DNA of 64,000 bases. Source: Bacteroidales bacterium (GTDB lineage: Bacteria > Bacteroidota > Bacteroidia > Bacteroidales > VadinHA17). Below, piece after piece: positions 41,397-49,460 of this stretch (within the stretch, counting starts at the first letter, position 1; each line of letters starts with the position of its first letter). The position numbers were made by a program, and so were the translations under genes. The stretch spans positions 1-64,000 of the forward strand of contig JANYJP010000062.1 of NCBI GenBank assembly GCA_025358455.1. The letters run 5' to 3'. A model generated the notes under the pieces. That model ran no database searches and was not told the DNA's origin. It saw only the letters and a list, made by a program, of their open reading frames with translations.

Positions 41397-42071
41397 ATGC
41401 ACATTCCTGACGGCTATTTAAGCCCGCAAACATATGTTCCACTATATGGAGTATTCATCGTTTCAGCTGCTGCAGCCGTAAAAAAAATCGAAAAGAAAAT
41501 GGATAAGAAATTGATTCCTTATCTCGGCATGGCAGCAGCCTTTTCATTTCTTATCATGATGTTTAATATACCTATACCTGGCGGTACAACCGGTCATGCT
41601 GTAGGAGCGGCAATAATTGCCTTGTTATTGGGGCCATGGGTTACATTTATTGCAGTTTCGGTTGCGCTTATAATTCAGGCGTTGGTATTCGGGGATGGAG
41701 GTATAACTGCAATTGGTGCCAACTGTGTGAATATGGCCCTGGTAATACCATTTGTTTCCTGGGCGGTTTTTAAACTCATTGCCGGTAAAAGTGAATCTCC
41801 GGGGAGATTGAACATCGCTGCTTTCATGGCAGGTTACATAAGTTTAAATATTGCTGCTCTTGTAACAAGTATAGAATTAGGGATACAGCCTCTTATCGCC
41901 AGCGGTTCGGACGGGAATCCTTTGTATGCTCCTTATCCCCTCAAAGTTGCGATTCCGGCAATGGCCATTGAGCATCTGCTTCTTTTCGGAATAGTTGAGG
42001 GAATTGTAACATTCCTGGTATTCCGCTATTTCTTAAAAAATAATAAGGAGATGATAGGAGTCATTAAGTAA
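41397..42071 (+). CDS. cbiM: CbiM, substrate-capture subunit of an ECF nickel/cobalt importer
   Basis: A 224-residue inner-membrane protein. The N-terminus MHIPDGYLSP is the family signature: the free N-terminal Met-His binds Co2+ or Ni2+. PGGTTGHAVGAA and FGDGGITAIGANC are also invariant in CbiM/NikM. It forms a complex with the next three products. No cobalamin or NiCo riboswitch fits in the 99-base space upstream; this suggests read-through from the caspase cluster or a simple promoter. Confidence 0.95.
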   Translation: MHIPDGYLSPQTYVPLYGVFIVSAAAAVKKIEKKMDKKLIPYLGMAAAFSFLIMMFNIPIPGGTTGHAVGAAIIALLLGPWVTFIAVSVALIIQALVFGDGGITAIGANCVNMALVIPFVSWAVFKLIAGKSESPGRLNIAAFMAGYISLNIAALVTSIELGIQPLIASGSDGNPLYAPYPLKVAIPAMAIEHLLLFGIVEGIVTFLVFRYFLKNNKEMIGVIK

Positions 42072-42093
42072 AATACTATATACCAGTAAGCTA

Positions 42094-42435
42094 ATGATTA
42101 TGCAGCCTTATAGAAAATACCTTATATTTCTTGCCATTCTGATATTATTATCTCCTCTGGGTCTCTTACTTCCGCATAGTTTTAAAGCAGGAGATGCCTG
42201 GGGAGAATGGTCAGTTAAATTGGTAAAAGAAAAAACCGGAACAGAACCATCAGGAATGAAAAAAGGTGCCGCTATATACAAGGCGCCGGTTCCGGAATAC
42301 CAGCTTGGTAAAGAAGATGGTTCACTCCCCGGGCGTTCTGTGAGCTATATTATTTCCGGACTGATTGGTACAGGCATTATATTAATCCTTACATTTGGAG
42401 CTGTTAAATTCACATCCCGTAAGAAAACAGAATGA
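42094..42435 (+). CDS. PDGLE-domain membrane protein (CbiN/NikN-type partner)
   Basis: A 113-residue protein with an N-terminal helix (YLIFLAILILLSPLGLLLP), a periplasmic middle (GDAWGEWSVKLVKEKTG, VPEYQLG) and a second helix near the C-terminus. PDGLE proteins take the position of CbiN or NikN in metal ECF operons, where the small subunit helps open CbiM. Its stop overlaps the cbiQ start by four bases (ATGA). Confidence 0.9.
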   Translation: MIMQPYRKYLIFLAILILLSPLGLLLPHSFKAGDAWGEWSVKLVKEKTGTEPSGMKKGAAIYKAPVPEYQLGKEDGSLPGRSVSYIISGLIGTGIILILTFGAVKFTSRKKTE

Positions 42436-43370
42436 TTCCTTCATTCCTTTTAGAAAAAGAGCGAATTCAATTTAAGGATGTTGCCAGAAGCAGAAAGTTG
42501 TCATTTATTGACGAAACAATAAAAAATGCCGCATCATTTGTTTCTACAACCTTTTCACATTGGCAATCAGCAAAACAAAATGGATTTTTCCAATTGCTGG
42601 ACGGTCGTATTAAAGTAGTATTCTTAATAATTTATGTACTGATTGTCAGTTTAACATCTTCAATTGAATTTCATATATTAACCTGCTTTCTTCTTCTTCT
42701 TTTATTTCTTTTTTCAAAGCTTAATATATTTCATATTTACAAGAGGGTACTGGCTGTTGGATTTGTTTTTGGTTTTCTTATATTTATTCCGGCCTCACTG
42801 AACATCTTTACAAAAGGGGAGAATGCATTTACCATAATTCGTTTCTCACATCCGCATAACTGGTGGATATATAATGTTCCACAGGAGATTTCAGTCACAT
42901 ATGAAGGTATACAGACAGTACTCAGATTAACTCTGAAAGTAATAAATTCGGTTTCTATTGTGTTGCTTGTTATATATACAACTACCTTTGAAAGGATAGT
43001 AAAATCGCTTGCTTATTTCGGGATACCGGATATCTTCCTTCTTACTCTTACACTAACCTATAAGTTTGTTTTCATTCTTACAAATACCACCGTTGAAATA
43101 TATTATGCAATCAAAATGCGATGGTGGAATAAGGGTTCGGTAAAAGAAGCAGAAGAGATAGTTGCCGGCAGAATAGGTTACCTGTTCCGTAAATCATGGG
43201 AACGATACGAGTTAGTTTACCAATCAATGATCGCGAGAGGATTTAACGGCAGGGTGAACTTTTACTCTTTTGATAAACTTAAACTCATCGATTATCTTTT
43301 CATTACAGGATTTTTGTTAATATTCAGCTCGCTTATTTTAATAAATTACTTCAATGCCCGGACTATTTGA
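42432..43370 (+). CDS. cbiQ: CbiQ, ECF transmembrane coupling subunit
   Basis: A 312-residue membrane protein with an about 60-residue cytoplasmic N-terminal part, then five to six helices. The coupling helices hold the AxxxRG-like motif QSMIARGFNGRV near the C-terminus, which links to the ATPase. It transmits ATP-driven movement to CbiM. It overlaps cbiO by 17 bases. Confidence 0.93.
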   Translation: MIPSFLLEKERIQFKDVARSRKLSFIDETIKNAASFVSTTFSHWQSAKQNGFFQLLDGRIKVVFLIIYVLIVSLTSSIEFHILTCFLLLLLFLFSKLNIFHIYKRVLAVGFVFGFLIFIPASLNIFTKGENAFTIIRFSHPHNWWIYNVPQEISVTYEGIQTVLRLTLKVINSVSIVLLVIYTTTFERIVKSLAYFGIPDIFLLTLTLTYKFVFILTNTTVEIYYAIKMRWWNKGSVKEAEEIVAGRIGYLFRKSWERYELVYQSMIARGFNGRVNFYSFDKLKLIDYLFITGFLLIFSSLILINYFNARTI

Positions 43371-44196
43371 ATTAAAAAACATTGGGTATAGCTATATTAA
43401 TGGTCAGCCAGCATTGTCTGATATTAACCTTGTAGTAAACGAAGGTGAAATAGTATCTGTTATCGGTTCAAATGGAAGCGGCAAATCTACTCTGCTGAAC
43501 ATTTTGTGCGGTTTGGCATTTCCTAATAAAGGTACTATCTCATTTAAAGGGGAAATTTTTAATGAGAAATCATTTAAAAATGACCAGTTTAGCAGAAAGT
43601 TCAGGTCGTCAATTGCATATGTATTTCAGAATTCCGATGCTCAGTTATTCTGCCCGACTGTTTTTGATGAACTTATATTCGGACCGTTACAGTTGGAAAT
43701 ACCCAGAGAAAATGCCTTTCATCGGGCTGAAGAGGTAATGCAGATGCTTAATATCACGGATCTGAAGGATCGCCCAGTTTATATGCTATCCTCGGGTGAA
43801 AAGAAACGGGTTGCAATCGGAGCTGTTTTAACATCAAATCCAGAAGTTCTAATTATTGATGAACCTATGAGCGGGCTTGATCCCAAGACCCGTTCATTTC
43901 TTATTGAATTGATTTTTACGCTTAACAAGGTTGGCAAAACAATAATAATTGCAACCCATCACCTGGAACTTGTTGACCATTTACAATCGGGTGTGGTTGT
44001 TTTATCGGAGAAACATAATATTGAAAAAACAGGTAACAGCTCTGATATATTATCAGATACCGATTTGTTAATCAAAACAAATCTTATAAGTGAATATCCG
44101 CATCGGCACGATGGTAAAATTCATAAACACTTATCGTCAGGATTCTTAGATCATAGTCATAAAAAGAATCAGAATAATTCACAGGGTACCCTATAG
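43354..44196 (+). CDS. cbiO: CbiO, ECF ATP-binding subunit with His-rich tail
   Basis: A 280-residue ABC ATPase. Walker A GSNGSGKST, Q-loop YVFQNSDAQLF, signature LSSGEKKRVAIGA, Walker B VLIIDEPMSGLD and H-loop ATHH are intact. The last 35 residues contain six histidines within about 20 residues (PHRHDG, IHKH, DHSH). This would suit metal binding or sensing, although that role is inference. It drives Co2+/Ni2+ uptake. The gene ends six bases before the convergent cupredoxin gene. Confidence 0.94.
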   Translation: MPGLFELKNIGYSYINGQPALSDINLVVNEGEIVSVIGSNGSGKSTLLNILCGLAFPNKGTISFKGEIFNEKSFKNDQFSRKFRSSIAYVFQNSDAQLFCPTVFDELIFGPLQLEIPRENAFHRAEEVMQMLNITDLKDRPVYMLSSGEKKRVAIGAVLTSNPEVLIIDEPMSGLDPKTRSFLIELIFTLNKVGKTIIIATHHLELVDHLQSGVVVLSEKHNIEKTGNSSDILSDTDLLIKTNLISEYPHRHDGKIHKHLSSGFLDHSHKKNQNNSQGTL

Positions 44197-44202
44197 AATA
44201 TA

Positions 44203-44601
44203 TTACTGAGCAGTTACAGTTGCGGTCATAGAAGGATGAATTGCACAGTAATAATCGTAAGTTCCTGCTGTGGCAAATGTAAAGGTAAATACTCCGCCGT
44301 TTGCAATACTCCCGCTGTTGAATAAGTTTGTATTGCTTGTTACAGTATGGGCTACAGCATCTTTGTTAGTCCATTTAATTGTAGTGCCAGCCACAACTGT
44401 TATACTTGCAGGAGTAAAAGCCATCCCCTGAATCCAAACTTCATTAGCACCAGGGCCGGTTGCACCCTTGGTGCCTGTGCCACCTGCAGCAGGTGCATTA
44501 TAAGCTGTAGTTTTTGTACAACTGTATGACACGGAAAGAATTGCGATCATAATTGCTGCAATCATTAAAAACCTGCTTTTAGAATCAATTACATTTTTCA
44601 T
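44203..44601 (-). CDS. Second cupredoxin lipoprotein
   Basis: A 132-residue lipoprotein (signal ending SVSYSC) with Gly/Thr/Pro linker and a plastocyanin-like domain: NEVWIQGMAFTPASITVVAG, KWTNKDAVAHTVTSN (His ligand) and YYCAIHPSM (Cys, His, Met ligands). It is clearly paralogous to the product of 32897-33259, sharing EVxIQGMAF and the C-x2-H-x2-M loop. Periplasmic or surface electron carrier. Confidence 0.92.
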   Translation of the reverse strand: MKNVIDSKSRFLMIAAIMIAILSVSYSCTKTTAYNAPAAGGTGTKGATGPGANEVWIQGMAFTPASITVVAGTTIKWTNKDAVAHTVTSNTNLFNSGSIANGGVFTFTFATAGTYDYYCAIHPSMTATVTAQ

Positions 44602-44719
44602 TGCAAGATTATGTGTTAATTTAGACTAATTAAACATAGTATAACTTATTTTGTTTCCGAAAAAATGTTAAAGTATCCTTAAAATCCTGTCTTATAATAA
44701 GTCTCGGGACTTTATTTTT

Positions 44720-44760
44720 CTGCCTCACGCCTCAGGCCTCAGATCTGACACCTGACACCT
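44720..44760. repeat. CCTCAGG / GACACCT repeat tract
   Basis: CTGCCTCACGCCTCAGGCCT followed by CAGATCTGACACCTGACACC: irregular repeats of CCTCA and GACACCT in an AT-rich divergent spacer. Confidence 0.7.
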
Positions 44761-44815
44761 GTTTTCCTTATTATTATTATCTTTACTTTACCATATTATC
44801 AGGCCGGAATCAACT

Positions 44816-45292
44816 ATGAAAGCAGTAACAGTTAAAGAACTTAACCAGGAATTAAGTTTGCATTCTCCCAAAGAACTGAGGGAACTCTGTCTTCGTCTGG
44901 CAAGATTCAAGAAGGAAAATAAGGAATTATTGACTTATCTTTTGTTTGAATCATCTGACGAAGAGTCATACATAGAAAGTGTAAAGAGAAATATTGATGA
45001 ACAATTTGAACAGATAAACAAAAAGAGTTACTACTTAATTAAAAAAAGTGTAAGAAAAATTCTGCAGCATACAAGGAAGTTTATAAGATATTCGCAGAAC
45101 AAACAGACAGAAGTTGATCTGCTGATATATTTTTGTTCAAGTTTGAAAAAGTTCTCCCCCTCAATTCAAAAAAATCAGGGATTACTAAACCTTTATAACC
45201 GTCAGATAGACTTCATAATAAAGAAGATAAAACTATTACATGAAGATCTTCAGTTTGATTATGGGATAATACTTAGTGAATTAAATAAATAA
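44816..45292 (+). CDS. Conserved-looking helical protein of unknown function
   Basis: A 158-residue, Lys/Glu-rich, all-helical, soluble protein starting MKAVTVKELNQELSLHSPKE. It contains SPKELRELCLRLARFKKENKELLTYLLFE, KKSVRKILQHTRKFIRYSQ and LHEDLQFDYG. I recognise no domain; the text has the look of a Bacteroidota-wide hypothetical family. No signal peptide or membrane helix. Monocistronic and convergent with the C1 peptidase gene. Confidence 0.75.
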   Translation: MKAVTVKELNQELSLHSPKELRELCLRLARFKKENKELLTYLLFESSDEESYIESVKRNIDEQFEQINKKSYYLIKKSVRKILQHTRKFIRYSQNKQTEVDLLIYFCSSLKKFSPSIQKNQGLLNLYNRQIDFIIKKIKLLHEDLQFDYGIILSELNK

Positions 45293-45332
45293 CCTTACAC
45301 AATATTTCAACTTTGCTTGGCCTTATAATCAG

Positions 45333-46466
45333 TTAAACAATGCCCATCTTTTTAGCAATAGCTGGCGGAATTGCGTTCTTATTCACCATGCAGTTTGTTG
45401 TCCTTAGCCTGACAAAAGGTTTGGATACATAGATAAATCCATCATACTTGCCCGTTACTCCCCAGGAATTTTTCACCTTATAGAAAGCGTTTCCTGACTG
45501 GTCAACTGCCAGGCCTATTATATGCATACCATGATCATCGGTGGTTGTGTAGTTATCAAATTCTTTCTGCCGGAGGGCTTGTGTGATTATCTTTTCAGGA
45601 TGAGGGCCGTTAAATATTTTCCCCGACTCTTCTTCAGTCATATCATTCCAGTTTTTTTCCGGTACGATAGCAACACCTTGTTTCATAGAAAAGCCTTTGT
45701 CGCTCATATCACTTGCCCAGGCAACAGAATAGCCGGTCGATACAGCATTATCAATTACCTGAATAAATTCATCAAGCGGAAGGTTATAGCATGAGCAAGC
45801 AGCCCAGTTATCAGGTACCTCAAGTACGAATTGTTTATAATATGGATGATGGCTGAATGAAGTGAAAACAACATAATCATCCAGATTTATCCCAAGCTCT
45901 TTCATAAAGCTTTGAGGAGTATATGATTTGCCTTCATATTGAAAATTTTCAGGTACTTTTCCAAGGTATGCATCCAGAATGCCATTAAGTCCTGATAGCC
46001 ATGCAGTTGAAAGCTTGTTGCTTTTTAGTATGCCATCCATATATCCTTTGAGGGCATTATCCATCTCAAAATGATTATGCTTTGTTTCTCCATAATTCAG
46101 ACCCGGATATGCCTCATCTGGTACAAGTCCTGCTTCACGGATTCCATTGATCAAATCCCAGTATTCCCCTCCGCCTGCAAATGAGCAGCTACCATGCATT
46201 CTGGCATATTCTTCACCTTTTTTCTCATAGGTATGCCGTACAATGTGCATCACTGAAAGATCAATGGTTTTCTTTCCCATATGTATAAGTTCCGACTCAA
46301 GAAATGAAATTCCTGAAAAACACCAACAGGTTGATGTCGCATTCTGATTTTTCACAGATGTGCAGGCAATTTCTTTTTTCATTGTAAAGGTATAGCCGGT
46401 TTCCTGGCTGAATGCTACTGTACTGAACAACAGGAGGGTTAAAACTATTTTGAAAATGTTTTTCAT
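45333..46466 (-). CDS. Exported papain-like (C1B/bleomycin hydrolase-type) peptidase
   Basis: A 377-residue protein with signal peptide MKNIFKIVLTLLLFSTVAFSQ. Catalytic residues: Q41 (VKNQNAT), C47 (STCWCFSG), the histidine of DDHGMHIIGLA and the asparagine of KNSWG. The HGSCSFAGGGEYWDLINGI segment is like C1B aminopeptidase C. C1B enzymes are normally cytoplasmic hexamers; secretion is typical for Bacteroidota paralogues. Probable extracytoplasmic aminopeptidase or peptidase. Confidence 0.9.
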   Translation of the reverse strand: MKNIFKIVLTLLLFSTVAFSQETGYTFTMKKEIACTSVKNQNATSTCWCFSGISFLESELIHMGKKTIDLSVMHIVRHTYEKKGEEYARMHGSCSFAGGGEYWDLINGIREAGLVPDEAYPGLNYGETKHNHFEMDNALKGYMDGILKSNKLSTAWLSGLNGILDAYLGKVPENFQYEGKSYTPQSFMKELGINLDDYVVFTSFSHHPYYKQFVLEVPDNWAACSCYNLPLDEFIQVIDNAVSTGYSVAWASDMSDKGFSMKQGVAIVPEKNWNDMTEEESGKIFNGPHPEKIITQALRQKEFDNYTTTDDHGMHIIGLAVDQSGNAFYKVKNSWGVTGKYDGFIYVSKPFVRLRTTNCMVNKNAIPPAIAKKMGIV

Positions 46467-46861
46467 GATACTGAAGATTTTATGATTATAAACGGGATTA
46501 GTCAGACCGATAATAATGATTATGACAAAGAAATAATAAAATAATTCATTGAAATCATTTGTGCATTAAAATATTCAAACAAAATGTCAATACTTAAAAT
46601 GGGTTCAGAGATCAAGCTTAAACTTAAGTCTGATCCGAATCTTTTTAAGTTAATATCTGGGAAAAGATGTCTTATTTTACTTATTAGACAATCCATAGTT
46701 TTAAAAATTAGTTAAAATAGTGTTAAAAAGAAGGTCAGCTGATAATATTAATTCAGACTTTGAATCATTTGATTAAACCTTTTCAACATTTAAGCATCTA
46801 ACTATTCGATTGAACAAAGATTTTTCGGGGATGTTATTTTAATCATGTTATACTTCAAATT
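46467..46861. other. 395-base divergent intergenic region, AT-rich
   Basis: Between the C1 peptidase (leftward) and a lipoprotein gene (rightward). Both promoters must be here, but no exact TAnnTTTG box with a spaced -33 partner was seen. I find no repeat, tRNA or plausible small gene. Confidence 0.55.
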
Positions 46862-47875
46862 ATGAAAAAGATGAAAACAAAATTTCTCTTTGTTATTATT
46901 GCAACTTTCGGATTGTTAATTGCCGGTTGCAAAAAGGAGGACAATTCAAAGGCATCTGTAAAACTTACGAGCCAACAAATTGCCCAGGTAGAAAATTCCG
47001 ATGCTCAGGATGCAATTGCTGAAAAGACGGACCAGGACATAGACAAAACAATCGATCAGCTTCAGGTATCAAATTATCAGGTTCCAATAATTAAGTCCTT
47101 ATCCACTTCAGGAAGTCTGGTCATAACAATTAATCATCCTGACAGCACTACTTTTCCAAAAGTAGTTACCCTTGTTTACACGAATTTTCAGGACAGTACT
47201 GCCTTTGAAAGTTTTGTAAAGAATGGCGAAATAGATATTATCATTTCTGCCGCCGGTTCTGACAAGCAGTTAGTGACCAGGGCTCTGACATTCAGACATT
47301 TTTCTGTTTCAACCGACAGTACCACTTTTACAGTCAATGGAAGCAGAACTCTTGTAAGAACGGGTCGTTCCTTTAAATTTATGGGTCTGCAAGGCTCACG
47401 GTTTACTACAACAGATAATATTGCAGCAAATCTGAGTTATGCAATAACAAAGACAGGGGTATCAGACACTCTGAAGTTTACAAGAGTAGTAGCCAGAGTA
47501 AGAAAAGCTTTTCTTCATTATGATAATTTTGGTGGAATGCTCTGGCGAAATGCGAGGTTTAGATTTAATCTTGCAAAGGATACTATCACGTATTCGGGAA
47601 CTGTAACAGGTATAAACGAAAAGGGAGAAGCATATTCAAAAACAGTTAGCGCTAACAATCCACTTATAGTAACTTTTTACAAGGGAACACCTGTAATTAG
47701 TTCGGGTATAGTTGACTATTCAGTTACCGGTGCTACGGCTGCTTCATTCACTATTATTTTTAAAGAAGATCCGGATCATCCAAAGAATACTCTGGTTACT
47801 GTTACCAACAATACAACAATGAATACCTATAGTTTTGACCGCAGATTCGGAAGAAAATTCAGAAGATGGTGGTAA
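46862..47875 (+). CDS. Orphan lipoprotein with acidic helical N-domain
   Basis: A 337-residue lipoprotein (MKTKFLFVIIATFGLLIAGC; a further ATG lies three codons upstream). After the anchor comes a helical, acidic stretch (QQIAQVENSDAQDAIAEKTDQDI), then a beta-rich body (TFPKVVTLVYTNFQDS, RTLVRTGRSFKFMGLQGSRF). The C-terminus is very basic (FDRRFGRKFRRWW). No family recognised. It is followed by a clear terminator, so it is a monocistronic unit. Confidence 0.8.
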   Translation: MKKMKTKFLFVIIATFGLLIAGCKKEDNSKASVKLTSQQIAQVENSDAQDAIAEKTDQDIDKTIDQLQVSNYQVPIIKSLSTSGSLVITINHPDSTTFPKVVTLVYTNFQDSTAFESFVKNGEIDIIISAAGSDKQLVTRALTFRHFSVSTDSTTFTVNGSRTLVRTGRSFKFMGLQGSRFTTTDNIAANLSYAITKTGVSDTLKFTRVVARVRKAFLHYDNFGGMLWRNARFRFNLAKDTITYSGTVTGINEKGEAYSKTVSANNPLIVTFYKGTPVISSGIVDYSVTGATAASFTIIFKEDPDHPKNTLVTVTNNTTMNTYSFDRRFGRKFRRWW

Positions 47876-47899
47876 TACCCTGTATTTTGAAATAGTGAT

Positions 47900-47932
47900 A
47901 AAAAGCTGGATAATTGAATCCGGCTTTTTTTT
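47900..47932 (+). terminator. Intrinsic terminator after the 46862 lipoprotein gene
   Basis: Stem AGCTGGAT/ATCCGGCT (one G-T wobble), extended by A5/T5, six-base loop, then eight T residues at 47925-47932. Confidence 0.85.
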
Positions 47933-47993
47933 AGTGGCAAATCCCTCATAATCAATTATCTGACGGATTTAGTAATTATTGAGGTCCCTTATT

Positions 47994-49223
47994 TCAGGAC
48001 TTTTCTTTACTATTAGCCCTTGAGAATCTTTTATTATTGGAGAATTTCCTTTTCTTTAATGACTTAATATGCTGTTCTTCCCACGACGGAACCTCACCGA
48101 AATGATCGGGCAGCTGAATCTTTGGGATTGAAGCTTTAATTAATCTTTCAATATTTTTCAGCTTATACATCTCCTTTTGAGTCACCAGAGTAATAGCTTC
48201 ACCTTTGGCATTTACACGTGCAGTTCTTCCAACCCTGTGAACATAATCTTCAGCATCATGCGGAACATCATAATTGATCACCAGATTAATTTCTTTAACA
48301 TCTATACCCCGGCTCATTACATCTGTTGCCACCAGGATTCTGATTTTTTTCGATTTGAAGTTCCGTAAAACTTCCTCGCGTTTAGCCTGGTCCAGATTAG
48401 AAGAAATTCCATGAGCAGGGAGTCCGTTTCTGTTAAGTGATCTGACAATCTCGGATATTTTGCTCTTTGTAGAAGTAAAAATAATGATACTGTCGTAATG
48501 TTTATGTTCAGCTAAGATATGGATTAGTACTTTTTCTTTTTGCTCATCAAAGATTAAATATGCCTTCTGATCAATACCATCGGCAGGGGTAGACATTGAT
48601 AAGGATATTTCTTCAGGATTGTGTAGAATTTTCTGAGCAAGCAGGCGTATGCTTTTAGGCATTGTTGCACTGAACATTAAAGTTTGATGCTGCTTTGGAA
48701 GATAGGAAATGATTTTTTGAATGTCATCAATAAATCCCATATCTAACATCCTGTCAGCCTCATCTAAAATTAAATGTTTAAGATTCTTAAATTTGACATT
48801 ACCCAGGTTCAGGTGAGAAAGCAATCTGCCCGGAGTGGCAATTATTATATCAGCTCCATTTTTAAAAGCCTGTAATTCCGATTCCCAGTCATTTCCGTTA
48901 CCTCCCCCGTATACTGCTGCTGATTCAGCCGGAACAAAATAGGAGAATCCCTGAATCTGTTGTTCTATCTGAATTGCTAATTCTCTAGTTGGCACTATAA
49001 TCAGTGTGTCAATACCGCTGTCTTTCTTTCCGATTAATTTATTGAGAATGGGTAAAACAAAAGCCCCCGTTTTACCTGTTCCTGTTTGCGCACAGGCAAT
49101 TAAATCTTTGTTTTCGAGGATTATCGGAATAACTATTTCCTGAATCGGGGTGGGTGTTTCAAAGCCCATATATGATATTGCGTCAAGCAATTTATCCTTA
49201 AGTTTGAGTTCTGTAAAATTCAT
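47994..49223 (-). CDS. DEAD-box RNA helicase
   Basis: A 409-residue helicase with all core motifs: [68 protein letters not shown] and HRVGRTAR. Motif V has MSRGID instead of AARGID and motif VI ends TAR, a subtype different from the other two helicases in the window. Basic tail KKRKFSNNKRFSRANSKEKS. Monocistronic. Confidence 0.94.
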   Translation of the reverse strand: MNFTELKLKDKLLDAISYMGFETPTPIQEIVIPIILENKDLIACAQTGTGKTGAFVLPILNKLIGKKDSGIDTLIIVPTRELAIQIEQQIQGFSYFVPAESAAVYGGGNGNDWESELQAFKNGADIIIATPGRLLSHLNLGNVKFKNLKHLILDEADRMLDMGFIDDIQKIISYLPKQHQTLMFSATMPKSIRLLAQKILHNPEEISLSMSTPADGIDQKAYLIFDEQKEKVLIHILAEHKHYDSIIIFTSTKSKISEIVRSLNRNGLPAHGISSNLDQAKREEVLRNFKSKKIRILVATDVMSRGIDVKEINLVINYDVPHDAEDYVHRVGRTARVNAKGEAITLVTQKEMYKLKNIERLIKASIPKIQLPDHFGEVPSWEEQHIKSLKKRKFSNNKRFSRANSKEKS

Positions 49224-49396
49224 TTGTATTTGAAGGTAACTAATTTTTATGTGTCAGTTTATAATATTTATATGATTGTATTAATCAGTAAACGATCGAC
49301 AAAAGTACCATAATTAAACAGGTATACCTATTTACTATGAGTTATTTCAGGATACTACAGACTTCTGATATATGGATAACGTTATGCAGAAAACAA

Positions 49397-49435
49397 CAAA
49401 AGGCACGCTGCAAATGTGATGCTATGTGCCTTTTG
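49397..49435 (-). terminator. Hairpin terminator downstream of the Trp/Tyr-rich protein gene
   Basis: Perfect ten-base arms CAAAAGGCAC (49397-49406) and GTGCCTTTTG (49426-49435) with a 19-base loop. On the minus strand the stem is followed by T-rich sequence, fitting termination of the leftward gene at 49461. Confidence 0.75.
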
Positions 49436-49460
49436 AAGTAGGTATGTGAAATCGTCCTGA

